From: Geodermatophilus poikilotrophus
GTDB lineage: Bacteria; Actinomycetota; Actinomycetes; Mycobacteriales; Geodermatophilaceae
Assembly: GCF_900111455.1 (NCBI RefSeq)
Contig: NZ_FOIE01000008.1
Coordinates: 150,213 to 214,212 of the forward strand
Direction of reading: 5' to 3'
Length of the DNA: 64,000 nucleotides
Part shown: piece after piece, positions 46,324-54,781 of the stretch
Numbering within the stretch: the stretch's first letter is position 1
Layout of the letters: the number at the start of each line of letters is the position of its first letter
Position numbers and translations under genes: made by a program
The notes under the pieces: model-generated
Databases searched by the model: none
The model's input: the letters and a program-made list of their open reading frames with translations, nothing else
What the model was told of the DNA's origin: nothing

Positions 46324-46386
46324 TGGAACGGCCTCGGTGCAGGGTCCCGTGCCCAGCGGAGCGAGGGCCGGGGAGCACCGAGGTCT
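46324..46386 (-). repeat. Stop-abutting hairpin repeat, copy after nusG
   Basis: After the nusG TAG: AGA, arm CCTCGGTGC, core, GGGACCCT, arm GCACCGAGG, GGCCGTTCCA. Arms (46332-46340 with 46375-46383) are 9 perfect pairs; their bases differ at several pairs from other copies. Confidence 0.78.
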
Positions 46387-47280
46387 CTAGATCTTCTGGA
46401 CCTGGTTGAACGACAGCTCGACCGGCGTCTCCCGGCCGAAGATGGACACGAGCACCTGCAGCTTCTGCTGCTCGGCGTTGATCTCGTTGATCGTGGCCGG
46501 GAGCGTCGCGAAGGGGCCGTCCATGACGGTGACCGACTCGCCGACCTCGAAGTCGACGACGGTGGTCGGTGCCGCAGCGGTGGTGGTGCTCGTGGTCTCC
46601 GCCGTCCGGGCGGCCTGCGGGGTGGCCGCGGGGGCGAGCAGGCTGACGACCTCGTCGATGCTCAGCGGCGAGGGCCGGGACGTCGCACCGACGAACCCCG
46701 TGACGCCGGGGGTGTTCCGCACCGCGCCCCAGGACTCGTCGTTGAGGTCCATGCGGACGAGCAGGTAGCCGGGCAGCTTCTTCCGGTTGACCTGGGTGCG
46801 CTTGCCGTTCTTGATCTCGGTGACCTCCTCGGTGGGCACCTCGATCTGGAAGATGTAGTCCTCCATGTCCAACGACTGGATGCGCGACTCCAGGTTGGTC
46901 TTCACCTTGTTCTCGTAGCCGGCGTACGAGTGGATGACGTACCAGTCGCCGAACTGACCGCGCAGGACCTTGCGCATCGCCTCGGCCGGGTCGGCCTCCT
47001 CGTCGTCCTCGGCCTGGTCACCCAGGTCGGAGGACTCCGCCGGAGCGGCCAGCGGGTCGCTCACCAGGCTGGCGGGGTCGCCGCCCTCCACGCCGGGCGC
47101 GACGTCGGCCACGCCGGTGAGGACGTCCTGGTCGGCGGTGTCGACGGAGCCCTCGGCAGCACCGGTCTCGCCGGCGCCGGTCTCGACGTCCGCCGTGCCT
47201 CGCACGTCGAAGCGCGCGTCGTCGAGGTCGATGGCCTCGACGGCGCTGTCGGTGTCGAAGGGCTCGCGGGGGTCGGTCAC
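46387..47280 (-). CDS. nusG: Transcription antitermination protein NusG
   Basis: Binds the RNA polymerase clamp and links it to S10 or Rho. The 297-residue protein has an acidic N-terminal extension of about 115 residues, then the NGN domain ([19 protein letters not shown]), an Ala/Thr linker of about 35 residues, and the KOW domain ([20 protein letters not shown]). E. coli NusG is 181 residues; acidic extensions are known in actinobacteria. It follows secE by 39 bp. Confidence 0.97.
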   Translation of the reverse strand: MTDPREPFDTDSAVEAIDLDDARFDVRGTADVETGAGETGAAEGSVDTADQDVLTGVADVAPGVEGGDPASLVSDPLAAPAESSDLGDQAEDDEEADPAEAMRKVLRGQFGDWYVIHSYAGYENKVKTNLESRIQSLDMEDYIFQIEVPTEEVTEIKNGKRTQVNRKKLPGYLLVRMDLNDESWGAVRNTPGVTGFVGATSRPSPLSIDEVVSLLAPAATPQAARTAETTSTTTAAAPTTVVDFEVGESVTVMDGPFATLPATINEINAEQQKLQVLVSIFGRETPVELSFNQVQKI

Positions 47281-47319
47281 GGTGTCTCTTCCTTGTCGGT
47301 GGTGCAGGCGCGGGTGGGC

Positions 47320-47871
47320 TCAGCCGAAGACGGCGAGCACGCCCTGGGCGAAGAGGAGGTCCAGGCCGGCCACCAGGGCGACGATGAAGGCCACGAAGAC
47401 GATCACGACGGTCGTGTAGGTGATCAGCTCGCGGCGCCCGGGCCAGATGACCTTGCGCAGCTCGGCGACGACCTCGCGCAGGAAGCGCCGGATGTCGCGC
47501 CGCTGCCGTGCCTCGGCGGCGCGGTCGCGCTCCGCGGCGGCGCGGGACCTGGTGGCGCCACCCTCGGCGGCCCGCCCGGCGGGCCGGGACGGCGCGCGCC
47601 CGCGGGCGGCCCGACGGGTGCGGGGGGCCGACTCGTCGTCGTCCTCGTCGTCCCCCGCGGTGATCCGGCTCCCCCGGCGGGCGCCGGTGGGCCGCGAGGC
47701 CACGACCTTGTCCTCGTCGGTCTCGGCCTCGGCGGCGACCTCGGCCTCGGCGGCCTGCAGCTCGGCGGCGTCGGCCACGCCCGGGGCCTCGCGGTCGAGC
47801 TGCTCGTCGGTCGGCTCGGCGTCGGAGGCGGCGCGGGGGTCGCCCTCGCGTGCCGGCTTCTCGTCGCTCAC
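47320..47871 (-). CDS. secE: Preprotein translocase subunit SecE
   Basis: Clamps the two halves of SecY. The 183-residue protein (GTG 47871) has a disordered charged N-terminal part of about 120 residues, then RRFLREVVAELRKVIWPGRR, the amphipathic helix and one membrane segment (TVVIVFVAFIVALVAGLDLLF). Actinobacterial SecE normally has one TM; the extension is unusually long compared with the 60-residue minimal form. Confidence 0.95.
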   Translation of the reverse strand: MSDEKPAREGDPRAASDAEPTDEQLDREAPGVADAAELQAAEAEVAAEAETDEDKVVASRPTGARRGSRITAGDDEDDDESAPRTRRAARGRAPSRPAGRAAEGGATRSRAAAERDRAAEARQRRDIRRFLREVVAELRKVIWPGRRELITYTTVVIVFVAFIVALVAGLDLLFAQGVLAVFG

Positions 47872-47980
47872 TGCGCCTCGCTCGCCTCGCTGGTGGTGGC
47901 CGTTGTCCTGGGCCGACGGTCGGTGGTGGTGCTGTCGTACGGGTCGTGCACGTCGCCGGCGCAGGTGCCGGCGGCACGGG

Positions 47981-48053
<73 letters not shown>

Positions 48054-48054
48054 T

Positions 48055-48112
48055 GGAGGACCTCGTCCTCCCCACCCCTCGCGAGCTCAGGGTGGGACCC
48101 GGGACGAAGCCG
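48055..48112 (+). repeat. Hairpin repeat beside tRNA-Trp
   Basis: GGAGGACC, arm TCGTCC (48063-48068), core CCCACCCCTCGCGAGCTC, GGGTGGGACCC, arm GGACGA (48102-48107). Same architecture as the stop-abutting copies, but next to a tRNA gene rather than a stop codon. Confidence 0.6.
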
Positions 48113-48324
48113 CCCGGGACCGCGTGCCCGCTCCGGACGGCACCGTTCCCGCGAGGGTTCCGGGGCACGCCGGTGGCGGGGTCAGTGGCCCCAGGACAGC
48201 CAGTGTACGGGACCGCCGAGGACGCCAGCCAACCTGCCGGGTCCGGCGGCCCCGTGCCGGGGCGCGGGGGCGCCCGACCGGTGCGGAGGCGACCGCGGAC
48301 GCCGCCCTCCGACATGATGGGGGC

Positions 48325-49572
48325 ATGACCGCCGCCTCCTCCACGGAGTCCGCTGCACCGTCCTCCGGGCCGTCGCCCGCCGACCGGCGCATCTCCCGCC
48401 GCGTGGCCGCCATCGCCGAGTCGGCGACCCTGGCGGTCGACGCCAAGGCCAAGGCGCTCAAGGCCGCGGGCAAGCCGGTCATCGGCTTCGGCGCGGGCGA
48501 GCCGGACTTCCCGACGCCGGACTACATCGTCGCGGCCGCCGTCGCCGCCTGCTCCCAGCCGGCGATGCACCGCTACACCCCTGCGGGCGGGCTGCCGGCC
48601 CTCAAGGAGGCGATCGTCGCCAAGACCGCCCGCGACTCGGGGCTGCAGGTCACCCCGGCCAACGTGCTGGTGACCAACGGAGGCAAGCAGGCCGTGTACG
48701 AGGCCTTCGCCACGATGCTCGACCCGGGCGACGAGGTGCTGCTGCCCGCGCCGTACTGGACGACCTACCCCGAGGCGATCGCCCTCGCCGGCGGCGTGCC
48801 GGTACCGGTCGTGGCCGACGAGGAGAGCGGCTACCTGGTGTCGGTCGCCCAGCTCGAGGCCGCCCGGACGCCGCGCACCAAGGTGCTGCTGTTCTGCTCG
48901 CCGTCCAACCCGACGGGCGCGGTCTACCCACCCGAGCTGGTCGAGGAGATCGGCCGCTGGGCGCTGGACAACGAGCTGTGGGTGCTCACCGACGAGATCT
49001 ACGAGCACCTCACCTACGACGGGGCGACCGCGCCCTCGATGCCGGTCGTCGTCCCCGAGCTCGCCGACCGCTGCGTCGTCGTCAACGGGGTGGCCAAGAC
49101 CTACGCGATGACCGGCTGGCGGGTCGGCTGGGTCGTCGGGCCGACCGACGTCGTCAAGGGCGCGACGAACCTGCAGTCGCACGCCACGTCCAACGTGGCC
49201 AACGTGTCGCAGGCCGCCGCGGTCGCCGCGCTCACCGGTGACCTGTCGGCCGCGGCCACGATGCGCGAGGCCTTCGACCGGCGGCGCCGCACAATCGTGT
49301 CGATGCTGCGCGAGATCCCCGGCGTGGCCTGCCCCGAGCCGCGCGGCGCGTTCTACGTCTACCCGTCGGTCAAGGCGCTGCTGGGCCGGCCGGTCGCCGG
49401 TCGGACGGCGCAGGACAGCGTGCAGCTGGCCGAGATCATCCTGGAGGAGGCGGAGGTCGCCGTCGTCCCGGGTGAGGCCTTCGGCACGCCGGGCTACCTG
49501 CGGATGTCCTACGCGCTCGGCGACGACGACCTCGTCGAGGGCGTGACCCGGATGCAGCGCCTGCTCGCCTAG
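48325..49572 (+). CDS. Class I PLP-dependent aminotransferase (aspartate type)
   Basis: 415-residue fold-type I aminotransferase, most like aspartate/prephenate-type AATs. It has the [15 protein letters not shown] substrate loop, [21 protein letters not shown] with the PLP-contacting Asn, [10 protein letters not shown], and the Schiff-base lysine in [16 protein letters not shown]. The ATG at 48325 gives a Ser/Ala-rich start before [21 protein letters not shown]. Substrate preference beyond Asp/Glu is not certain. Confidence 0.92.
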   Translation: MTAASSTESAAPSSGPSPADRRISRRVAAIAESATLAVDAKAKALKAAGKPVIGFGAGEPDFPTPDYIVAAAVAACSQPAMHRYTPAGGLPALKEAIVAKTARDSGLQVTPANVLVTNGGKQAVYEAFATMLDPGDEVLLPAPYWTTYPEAIALAGGVPVPVVADEESGYLVSVAQLEAARTPRTKVLLFCSPSNPTGAVYPPELVEEIGRWALDNELWVLTDEIYEHLTYDGATAPSMPVVVPELADRCVVVNGVAKTYAMTGWRVGWVVGPTDVVKGATNLQSHATSNVANVSQAAAVAALTGDLSAAATMREAFDRRRRTIVSMLREIPGVACPEPRGAFYVYPSVKALLGRPVAGRTAQDSVQLAEIILEEAEVAVVPGEAFGTPGYLRMSYALGDDDLVEGVTRMQRLLA

Positions 49573-49632
49573 GGACCCCGTCCTCCCTCCCCTGCAGGCT
49601 CGCGACGGGCCCCTGGACGGGGCCGCCCCGTG
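49573..49632 (+). repeat. Stop-abutting hairpin repeat, copy after aminotransferase
   Basis: Starts directly after TAG with GGA, arm CCCCGTCC (49576-49583), core CCCTGCAGGCTCGCGACGGGCC, arm GGACGGGG (49615-49622), GGCC. Perfect 8-bp arms. Confidence 0.7.
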
Positions 49633-49804
49633 ACCAGGACGACTCGGCGGGGTCCTCCTCCTCGTCGAGGGCGCTGCCTCGGTGAGGACGTCGAGCGCGG
49701 CGGCGCCGGCGATCGCTCGGCGGGGAGGGTGTCGACGGAGAGGCGCCGCAGCCGGTGGGCCGCAGGCAGGACGGCACCGAGCGTGAGCGGGTGCCGCCGC
49801 GCGC

Positions 49805-50233
49805 TCACGCCAGCTGGACGGTGGCGCGGGCCAGCGAGAGCACCTTCTCGCCGCCGCTGGTGACGGTGAGGTCGACGCGGGCGCGGCCGTCGTCGCCGAG
49901 CGCGCCCACCTTCCCGCGAACCGTCACTCGGGCACCGGCGTCGTCATCGGGGACGACGACCGGCCGGCCGAACCGCACGTGGTACTCGACCAGTGCGCCC
50001 GGGTCGCCGGCCCAGGCGGTGACCGCGCGCGCGGCCAGCGCCATGGTGAGCATCCCGTGCGCGATGACGCCGGGGAGGCCCACCTCGGTGGCCACCCGCT
50101 CGTTCCAGTGGATGGGGTTGAAGTCCCCGGAGGCGCCGGCGTAGCGGACGAGGTCGGCGCGGGTGACCGGGTAGGTCTGCTCGGGCAGTTCGGTGCCGAC
50201 GGCGACGTCGGCAGCCCGGACCGCGGCGGTCAC
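49805..50233 (-). CDS. hadB: MaoC-like (3R)-hydroxyacyl-ACP dehydratase subunit HadB
   Basis: 142-residue hotdog protein, the length of mycobacterial HadB. From GTG 50233 (GAGGAGG upstream) it has SGDFNPIHW with catalytic Asp37 and His42, then GVIAHGMLTMALAAR. It would dehydrate 3-hydroxyacyl chains together with HadA in a type II fatty-acid cycle. The frame is open to 50263 without homology. The place after rpmG-hadA matches mycobacteria, though mycolic acids are not expected in this lineage. Confidence 0.9.
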   Translation of the reverse strand: MTAAVRAADVAVGTELPEQTYPVTRADLVRYAGASGDFNPIHWNERVATEVGLPGVIAHGMLTMALAARAVTAWAGDPGALVEYHVRFGRPVVVPDDDAGARVTVRGKVGALGDDGRARVDLTVTSGGEKVLSLARATVQLA

Positions 50234-50303
50234 GCGACCTCCTCGCCGGCGCTCGTCGTCCACGTGTCCGGCGCCCTGCCCGTGCGTGACCTCGCGAGCT
50301 CGG

Positions 50304-50750
50304 TCACGCGGTCCCCCGGGCGACGAGCATCGAGGTGGCCGAGCAGACCGGTTCGCCGTCCTCGGTGGCGACGTCCACCCGGGTGGTGAGCAGGTCGTTG
50401 CCGCCGATGCTGCGCACGGCCTCGATGGTGGGCGTGGCGACGAGCCGGTCGCCGGCCCGGATGGGCCGGTGGTGGGTGAAGCGCTGCTCGCCGTGGACGA
50501 CGCGGCTGTAGTCCAGTGCGACGTCGGGGTCCTCGACGACGACGCCCGCGGCCGACAGCGTCAGGGCGATGGCGAAGGTGGGCGGGGCGATGACGTCGGG
50601 GTGCCCGGCCGCGCGGGCGGCGTCGGTGTCCCGGTGCACCGGGTCGGCCTCACCGATGGCGTCGGCGAACTCGGCGATCTTCTGCCGGCCGACCTCGTAG
50701 ACGGCGGAGGGCGGGTAGCCGCGCCCGACCAGTGCTGGATCGAGTGCCAT
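50304..50750 (-). CDS. hadA: MaoC N-terminal-type dehydratase subunit HadA
   Basis: 148-residue hotdog-fold partner of HadB (FAS1_DH / MaoC_dehydrat_N type). It starts MALDPALVGRGYPPSAVYEVGR, has IGEADPVHRD where other family members carry their active-site-like segment, and VIAPPTFAIAL. Mycobacterial HadA is the structural, substrate-binding subunit. It lies 65 bp downstream of rpmG and 70 bp before hadB. Confidence 0.88.
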   Translation of the reverse strand: MALDPALVGRGYPPSAVYEVGRQKIAEFADAIGEADPVHRDTDAARAAGHPDVIAPPTFAIALTLSAAGVVVEDPDVALDYSRVVHGEQRFTHHRPIRAGDRLVATPTIEAVRSIGGNDLLTTRVDVATEDGEPVCSATSMLVARGTA

Positions 50751-50815
50751 GCTCCCGCCCTCCCTCTCGCAGGGACCGCTCGGTCAGCGGGTTCCCGCGG
50801 TGGCTCGAGACCGCG

Positions 50816-50980
50816 TCAGCGGGTCTCGCGGTGGATCGTGTGCTTGCGGTCCTTCGGGCAGAACTTCTTCAGCTCGAGCCGGTCGGGGTCGTTGCGCCGG
50901 TTCTTCCGGGTGATGTAGTTCCGGCTCTTGCACTCCTGGCAGGCCAGGGTGATCTTCGGACGGATGTCGGTGGCTGCCAC
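50816..50980 (-). CDS. rpmG: 50S ribosomal protein L33
   Basis: 54 residues from GTG 50980, ending IHRETR. Zinc-type L33 has four cysteines; here Cys14, Cys17 and Cys41 are present but the fourth is replaced (CPKDRKHT, Asp44). [27 protein letters not shown] is otherwise standard. A 9-bp hairpin (CGTGCGGGC/GCCCGCACG, 51022-51043) lies upstream. The rpmG-hadA-hadB order is actinobacterial. Confidence 0.95.
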   Translation of the reverse strand: MAATDIRPKITLACQECKSRNYITRKNRRNDPDRLELKKFCPKDRKHTIHRETR

Positions 50981-51057
50981 GGGGCGCTCCTCGCCTTGTC
51001 GGTACCCGGGCCGGGCCCGGACGTGCGGGCGGGTGCCCGCACGGTGCTGCAACACGC

Positions 51058-51086
51058 CGACGGACCCCGGGTCGCGGGGTCCGTCG
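51058..51086. terminator. Terminator hairpin after tRNA-Met
   Basis: CGACGGACCCCG / CGGGGTCCGTCG, 12 perfect pairs with a 5-nt loop, 4 nt beyond the tRNA-Met 3' end. Likely ends the tRNA transcript before rpmG. Confidence 0.75.
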
Positions 51087-51090
51087 TGAG

Positions 51091-51164
51091 TAGCGGTGAC
51101 CGGATTTGAACCGGTGACACAGCGATTATGAGCCGCTTGCTCTGCCTGGCTGAGCTACACCGCC
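51091..51164 (-). tRNA. tRNA-Met (CAT), elongator
   Basis: Minus-strand cloverleaf with acceptor GGCGGTG/CACCGCT (G-U at 1-72), anticodon loop CTCATAA (CAT) and T loop GGTTCAAAT, discriminator A. The paired 1-72 position and lack of three anticodon-stem G-C pairs argue for the elongator. 3' CCA not encoded. It lies 57 bp after tRNA-Thr. Confidence 0.94.
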
Positions 51165-51221
51165 GGACGTGGCCGTGCGGCCCGGTCTCGGCGACCGGGC
51201 CGAGCGGCCACTGTGTTCCAG

Positions 51222-51294
51222 AGCCCCTTTACGGAATCGAACCGTAGACCTTCTCCTTACCATGGAGACGCTCTGCCGACTGAGCTAAAGGGGC
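51222..51294 (-). tRNA. tRNA-Thr (GGT)
   Basis: Minus-strand cloverleaf with acceptor GCCCCTT/AAGGGGC, anticodon arm TCTCC-ATGGTAA-GGAGA (anticodon GGT) and T loop GGTTCGATT. 3' CCA not encoded. A TAGAAT -10 element lies 20 nt upstream; tRNA-Met follows in the same direction. Confidence 0.94.
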
Positions 51295-51301
51295 GGGCTT
51301 C

Positions 51302-51330
51302 GAGCCGTCGAGAATTCTACCCGACGGCTC
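51302..51330 (-). promoter_or_regulatory. tRNA-Thr -10 element inside a 9-bp dyad
   Basis: TAGAAT (51319-51314, minus strand) is a good -10 for the tRNA-Thr/tRNA-Met unit. It lies in the loop of a perfect inverted repeat GAGCCGTCG / CGACGGCTC, which is also about 30 nt after the stop of the upstream GGDEF-EAL gene and could be its terminator. Confidence 0.55.
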
Positions 51331-51362
51331 CCGGGGCCTGTCGCAGGGGGTCCCCGGCGCGG

Positions 51363-53909
51363 TCAGGAGCGCACGAACAGCCGCCGGTGCGGCGTGCCGG
51401 CGACGGCCGAGCGGACGCCGGTGCGGGCCAGGATCCAGCTCTCCAGCCGCTCGTCGGGCAGCGGGCGGCTGACCAGGAAGCCCTGCAGCTTGTCGCAGCC
51501 CATCTCGGCGAGCAGGTTGCGCGTCAGCTCGTCCTCGACGCCCTCGGCCACGACCCGCAGGCCCAGGTTGTGGGCCAGCTCGATGATCGAGCGGGCGATG
51601 AACGACTCCCCCTGGCTGGTCGACATGCCGAGCACGAAGGACTTGTCGATCTTCACCTCGTCGATGGGCAGCTGGCGCAGCTGGGACAGCGAGGAGTAGC
51701 CGGTGCCGAAGTCGTCCATCGACAGCCGCAGGCCCAGCGCGTGCAGGTCGGCCAGGACGGTGCTGCTGCGCACCGAGTCGTCGACGACGCTGCCCTCGGT
51801 CAGCTCCAGGGTCAGCAGCTCACCGGGGACGCCGTGGCGGCGCAGCGCGCGCTGCACCCGGTCCACCAGGTCCGGCTCGGTCAGGCAGCGGGCGGAGAGG
51901 TTGACCGCCACCGACAGCGCGATGTCCTGGTCCAGCCACCGGCGGCAGCGGGCCAGCGCGAGGTCGAGCACGTGGTCGGTCAGCGGGCCGATGCGGCCGA
52001 TCTGCTCGGCGAGGTGGATGAACTCGTCCGGCGCGATCGCCCCGTAGCGCGGGTGCGCCCAGCGCACCAGCGTCTCGACCGAGACGATGTCGGAGGTGCG
52101 TGCGTCGATGATCGGCTGGAAGACGACGCTGATCTCGCCGTCGGCCATGGCCTGCTCGAGCTCGGTGCCCAGCTGCAGGCGGCGCAGGCTCTGCTGGTCG
52201 AGCACCGGGTGGTAGCTGGCCACACCGCTCTTGCCGGCTCCGGCCAGCAGGGCGACGTCGGCCCGCTGCATGAGCGTGCCGGAGTCCGCGCCGTGCACCG
52301 GGGCAGCGGCCACGCCGATGGTCAGCGTCACCTCGAGGTCCAGGCCGGCGACCCGGACGCGCGTCGAGGTGGCCTCGCGCAGCCGGCGGGCGGCCCGCTC
52401 CGTGGCGGGCAGCGACAGCCCGGGCAGCAGGACGGCGAACTGCTCGCCCTCCATGCGGGCCACGAGCGCCTGCGGTGGGGCGTGCTCGCGCAGCAGGCCG
52501 GCGGTGACCAGCAGCAGCTCGTCGCTGGCCGCGTGGCCGAGGGTGTCGGTGACCTCGGCGTAGTTGTCCAGCGAGGCGAGGATGAGGCCCGCCCGCCCGG
52601 CGACCGGGTCGGCCACGAGCAGCTCGTCGATCTCCACCGCGAGGCGCTGCCGGTTGGGCAGGCCGGTGAGCCGGTCGTGGTCGGCGTCGTACCGGATCTG
52701 GGTCAGCAGCTGCTGCTGCCGGATCGCGGCGTTGACGTGGGTGAGCATGGAGTCGAGCGCGTCCCGGTCACCGTCGGCGAACGAGACGAAGTCGCTCCGG
52801 CGGTCGCAGATCTCCAGGTACCCCGGCTCGCCCGCTGCGGTGGCCACGGGCGCGGCGAGCAGGTCACCGGCCCCACGACGCACTAGGGCGGCCGCCTCGG
52901 CCTCGGTGGCCCGGGCGAGCGTGACGAGGAGCGGACCCTCGTGCGCACCCTCGGTCACCCGCCGGCGGAAGAGGTCGTCGGGGTCGCTGGGGCCGTCGTA
53001 CCAGCTGCGGCCGTCGTCCGAGGCGACGACCAGACGCGGCTCCTCGTCGAGGTAGGGCGGCAGCCAGAGGGCGACCCGCTCGGCGTTGAGGAGCTCGCGG
53101 AGGCCCTCGACCAGTCGGCGCGGGCCGTCCTCGTCGGGACCGATCTGCTCCACCTGGCGGGCGAACGCGTACACCTTCTCGAGGTCCTGCCCCTCCCTCG
53201 ACACCGCGGCGAACCGGCGGTACAGCGCCACCAGCGCGACGATCAGCGGCGCGAGGAGGAGCAGCGACCACGTCGTCGTGTGGACGAGGAGCAGGACGGC
53301 CAGACCGACGAGGACCGAGATCGGCACCACGGACACCAGCGGCAGGAGCAGGATCGTCCAGACGACGCGACCCGGGTAGCCCTGCGTGGCGACGATCGCC
53401 ACGACCGTCATGAGTCCACCGATGAAGGTGGCCGTGACGACGGCGACGAGGTAGCACAGCCAGGTCACGGGCGAGCTGATCTCGTCAGCCGGCAGGAGCC
53501 GCAGCACCAGCGTGGCGACGCAGACCTCGAGCACGGCGACCGCGACGTTGAAGACGGTCTTCGCCGGGGGGAACCGCTGCAGCGCGCAGGTACCCCCCAT
53601 CGCCAGCGCGCGGGCGACGGCGGTCCACCACGGACCCAGCACCACGAGGGCGACGACGACAGCCGCCTCGCTGGTGGTGCTGCTGACGCCGTGGCGGCGG
53701 AACTCGAAGTTGACGTTGACCGACTCGGCCACCGCGAGAGCGACGACCATGGCGAGGAACGCGACCACGGAGACCGGCGCCAGGGGCCACCCGAGGGTCC
53801 ACGCCGCGATCGGCAGGACGACGCCGACACCCAGGAGAGCGATCCCCCACGGCGTCAGGCGGATGGGCCTGCGCCGTGCATCGGGAGCGTCCTGCGCGGC
53901 CACGGGCAC
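51363..53909 (-). CDS. Membrane GAF-GGDEF-EAL protein (probable c-di-GMP phosphodiesterase)
   Basis: 848 residues: about seven hydrophobic segments (residues 20-235), a GAF-like region (245-400), a GGDEF domain (405-570) and an EAL domain (590-830). The GGDEF signature is degenerate (RMEGEQF, residues 485-491), so cyclase activity is unlikely. The EAL domain keeps Glu612 (ETLVRW), Asn670, Glu702, Asp732-Asp733 (DDFGTGYSS), Lys753, Glu789 and Gln809, so it is probably an active phosphodiesterase. It likely responds to a membrane or small-ligand signal. GTG start with a weak ribosome-binding site. Confidence 0.9.
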   Translation of the reverse strand: MPVAAQDAPDARRRPIRLTPWGIALLGVGVVLPIAAWTLGWPLAPVSVVAFLAMVVALAVAESVNVNFEFRRHGVSSTTSEAAVVVALVVLGPWWTAVARALAMGGTCALQRFPPAKTVFNVAVAVLEVCVATLVLRLLPADEISSPVTWLCYLVAVVTATFIGGLMTVVAIVATQGYPGRVVWTILLLPLVSVVPISVLVGLAVLLLVHTTTWSLLLLAPLIVALVALYRRFAAVSREGQDLEKVYAFARQVEQIGPDEDGPRRLVEGLRELLNAERVALWLPPYLDEEPRLVVASDDGRSWYDGPSDPDDLFRRRVTEGAHEGPLLVTLARATEAEAAALVRRGAGDLLAAPVATAAGEPGYLEICDRRSDFVSFADGDRDALDSMLTHVNAAIRQQQLLTQIRYDADHDRLTGLPNRQRLAVEIDELLVADPVAGRAGLILASLDNYAEVTDTLGHAASDELLLVTAGLLREHAPPQALVARMEGEQFAVLLPGLSLPATERAARRLREATSTRVRVAGLDLEVTLTIGVAAAPVHGADSGTLMQRADVALLAGAGKSGVASYHPVLDQQSLRRLQLGTELEQAMADGEISVVFQPIIDARTSDIVSVETLVRWAHPRYGAIAPDEFIHLAEQIGRIGPLTDHVLDLALARCRRWLDQDIALSVAVNLSARCLTEPDLVDRVQRALRRHGVPGELLTLELTEGSVVDDSVRSSTVLADLHALGLRLSMDDFGTGYSSLSQLRQLPIDEVKIDKSFVLGMSTSQGESFIARSIIELAHNLGLRVVAEGVEDELTRNLLAEMGCDKLQGFLVSRPLPDERLESWILARTGVRSAVAGTPHRRLFVRS

Positions 53910-53973
53910 CTGTATCTCGCTCGGGGAGTGAGGGCGGCGCCGAGGCTAACAGCGGATGGAGCCACCGCGGACT

Positions 53974-53998
53974 CCCTCACCACCCAGAGGGGTGAGGG
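53974..53998. terminator. Hairpin between peptide gene and GGDEF-EAL gene
   Basis: CCCTCACC (53974-53981) pairs with GGTGAGGG (53991-53998), 9-nt loop. It lies about 60 nt after the peptide stop and would give the peptide its own short transcript. Confidence 0.45.
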
Positions 53999-54055
53999 GC
54001 AACTCGCGTGCGCAGTCGCGCGCCATCCCCGGTGCCGACGACGCCCGCCCGGGGG

Positions 54056-54142
54056 TCAGTTGGCGGTCTGACGGGTCCACTTGAAGCCCCGGGTCCACTT
54101 GAAGCCACGGTTCCGGTCGGTGGCACGCGTGCTGTTGCTCAT
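54056..54142 (-). CDS. 28-residue basic peptide with tandem RGFKWT repeat
   Basis: A short gene starting ATG 54142 with GAGGAGG only 4 nt upstream, the best ribosome-binding site in this region. The product starts MSNSTRATDRN and contains RGFKWTRGFKWTR, encoded by an 18-bp unit repeated at 17 of 18 positions. It has five Arg, two Lys and one Asp, so it is strongly basic, with two Trp and two Phe. No signal peptide or Cys. No known family is recognised. Signal, leader, antimicrobial or regulatory peptide are all open. Confidence 0.6.
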   Translation of the reverse strand: MSNSTRATDRNRGFKWTRGFKWTRQTAN

Positions 54143-54342
54143 GACGCCTCCTCAGGCATGAAGGACCGCTGTGTCGGGAACAGGGCAGTCGTCCAGGCGC
54201 GGGGGCAGAGCGTTGGGTACGGACCGCGCCGGAGAGATTGCTGCCCGTCACTCTTTCGGGGCAAGCGCCCGAACCGCCATGAGGGTCACAGCACGGTGTC
54301 GACCCGTCATGCCGTCACGTATGGTGACGATGAGTAGGCAGA

Positions 54343-54364
54343 GTGTCACGCAATGGGGTGACAC
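54343..54364. promoter_or_regulatory. Inverted repeat GTGTCAC-N8-GTGACAC
   Basis: Perfect 7-bp arms with an 8-bp spacer, about 200 bp upstream of the small peptide gene. A weaker dyad GTCAC-N5-GTGAC is 15 bp away. Typical size for a dimeric repressor or activator site; regulator unknown. Confidence 0.4.
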
Positions 54365-54781
54365 GTGGGTCCGGTGGTGTTTCCGGGCGGACAAGCCGCC
54401 ACGGACCGGTCCTCGGCGCGCCACCGAGGCCTGTCCCCGCGCCGCTGCAGGCCGGCCACCGTCCGGAGGCGGGAGACCCCCAGGTCACCCAGGCGAGGGC
54501 CCGGATCGGCGGACGGCATCCCGGCGAGTCGGACCGGATGGGGGGAGCCTCGGTCGGTCGGGCCGGCACGCGGCGGGGCCTCGGGTGTGGCCCGACGTCG
54601 GGGACCTGACGCCATCGGGAGCCTGTCCGTGAGGGGGCGGTGCCGCGGTACCCCCGGCGTCGCGCGGACCCGGCGTGCGGCCCTCCACAGGCGCGGGTCC
54701 GGCCGACCAGGGGTTCCCCCGATCGGGTCCACAGTCCTCCACAGCGCCGTCCACAGCTCGTGGACGGGCCGGACGGCGACC

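Noticed and set aside
54240..54300. Resemblance to a c-di-GMP-I riboswitch (CGAAAGAGTGACGGGCAGC)
   Set aside because: Only scattered similarity; the conserved pairing and receptor sequence are not clearly present. A covariance search (RF01051) would decide.
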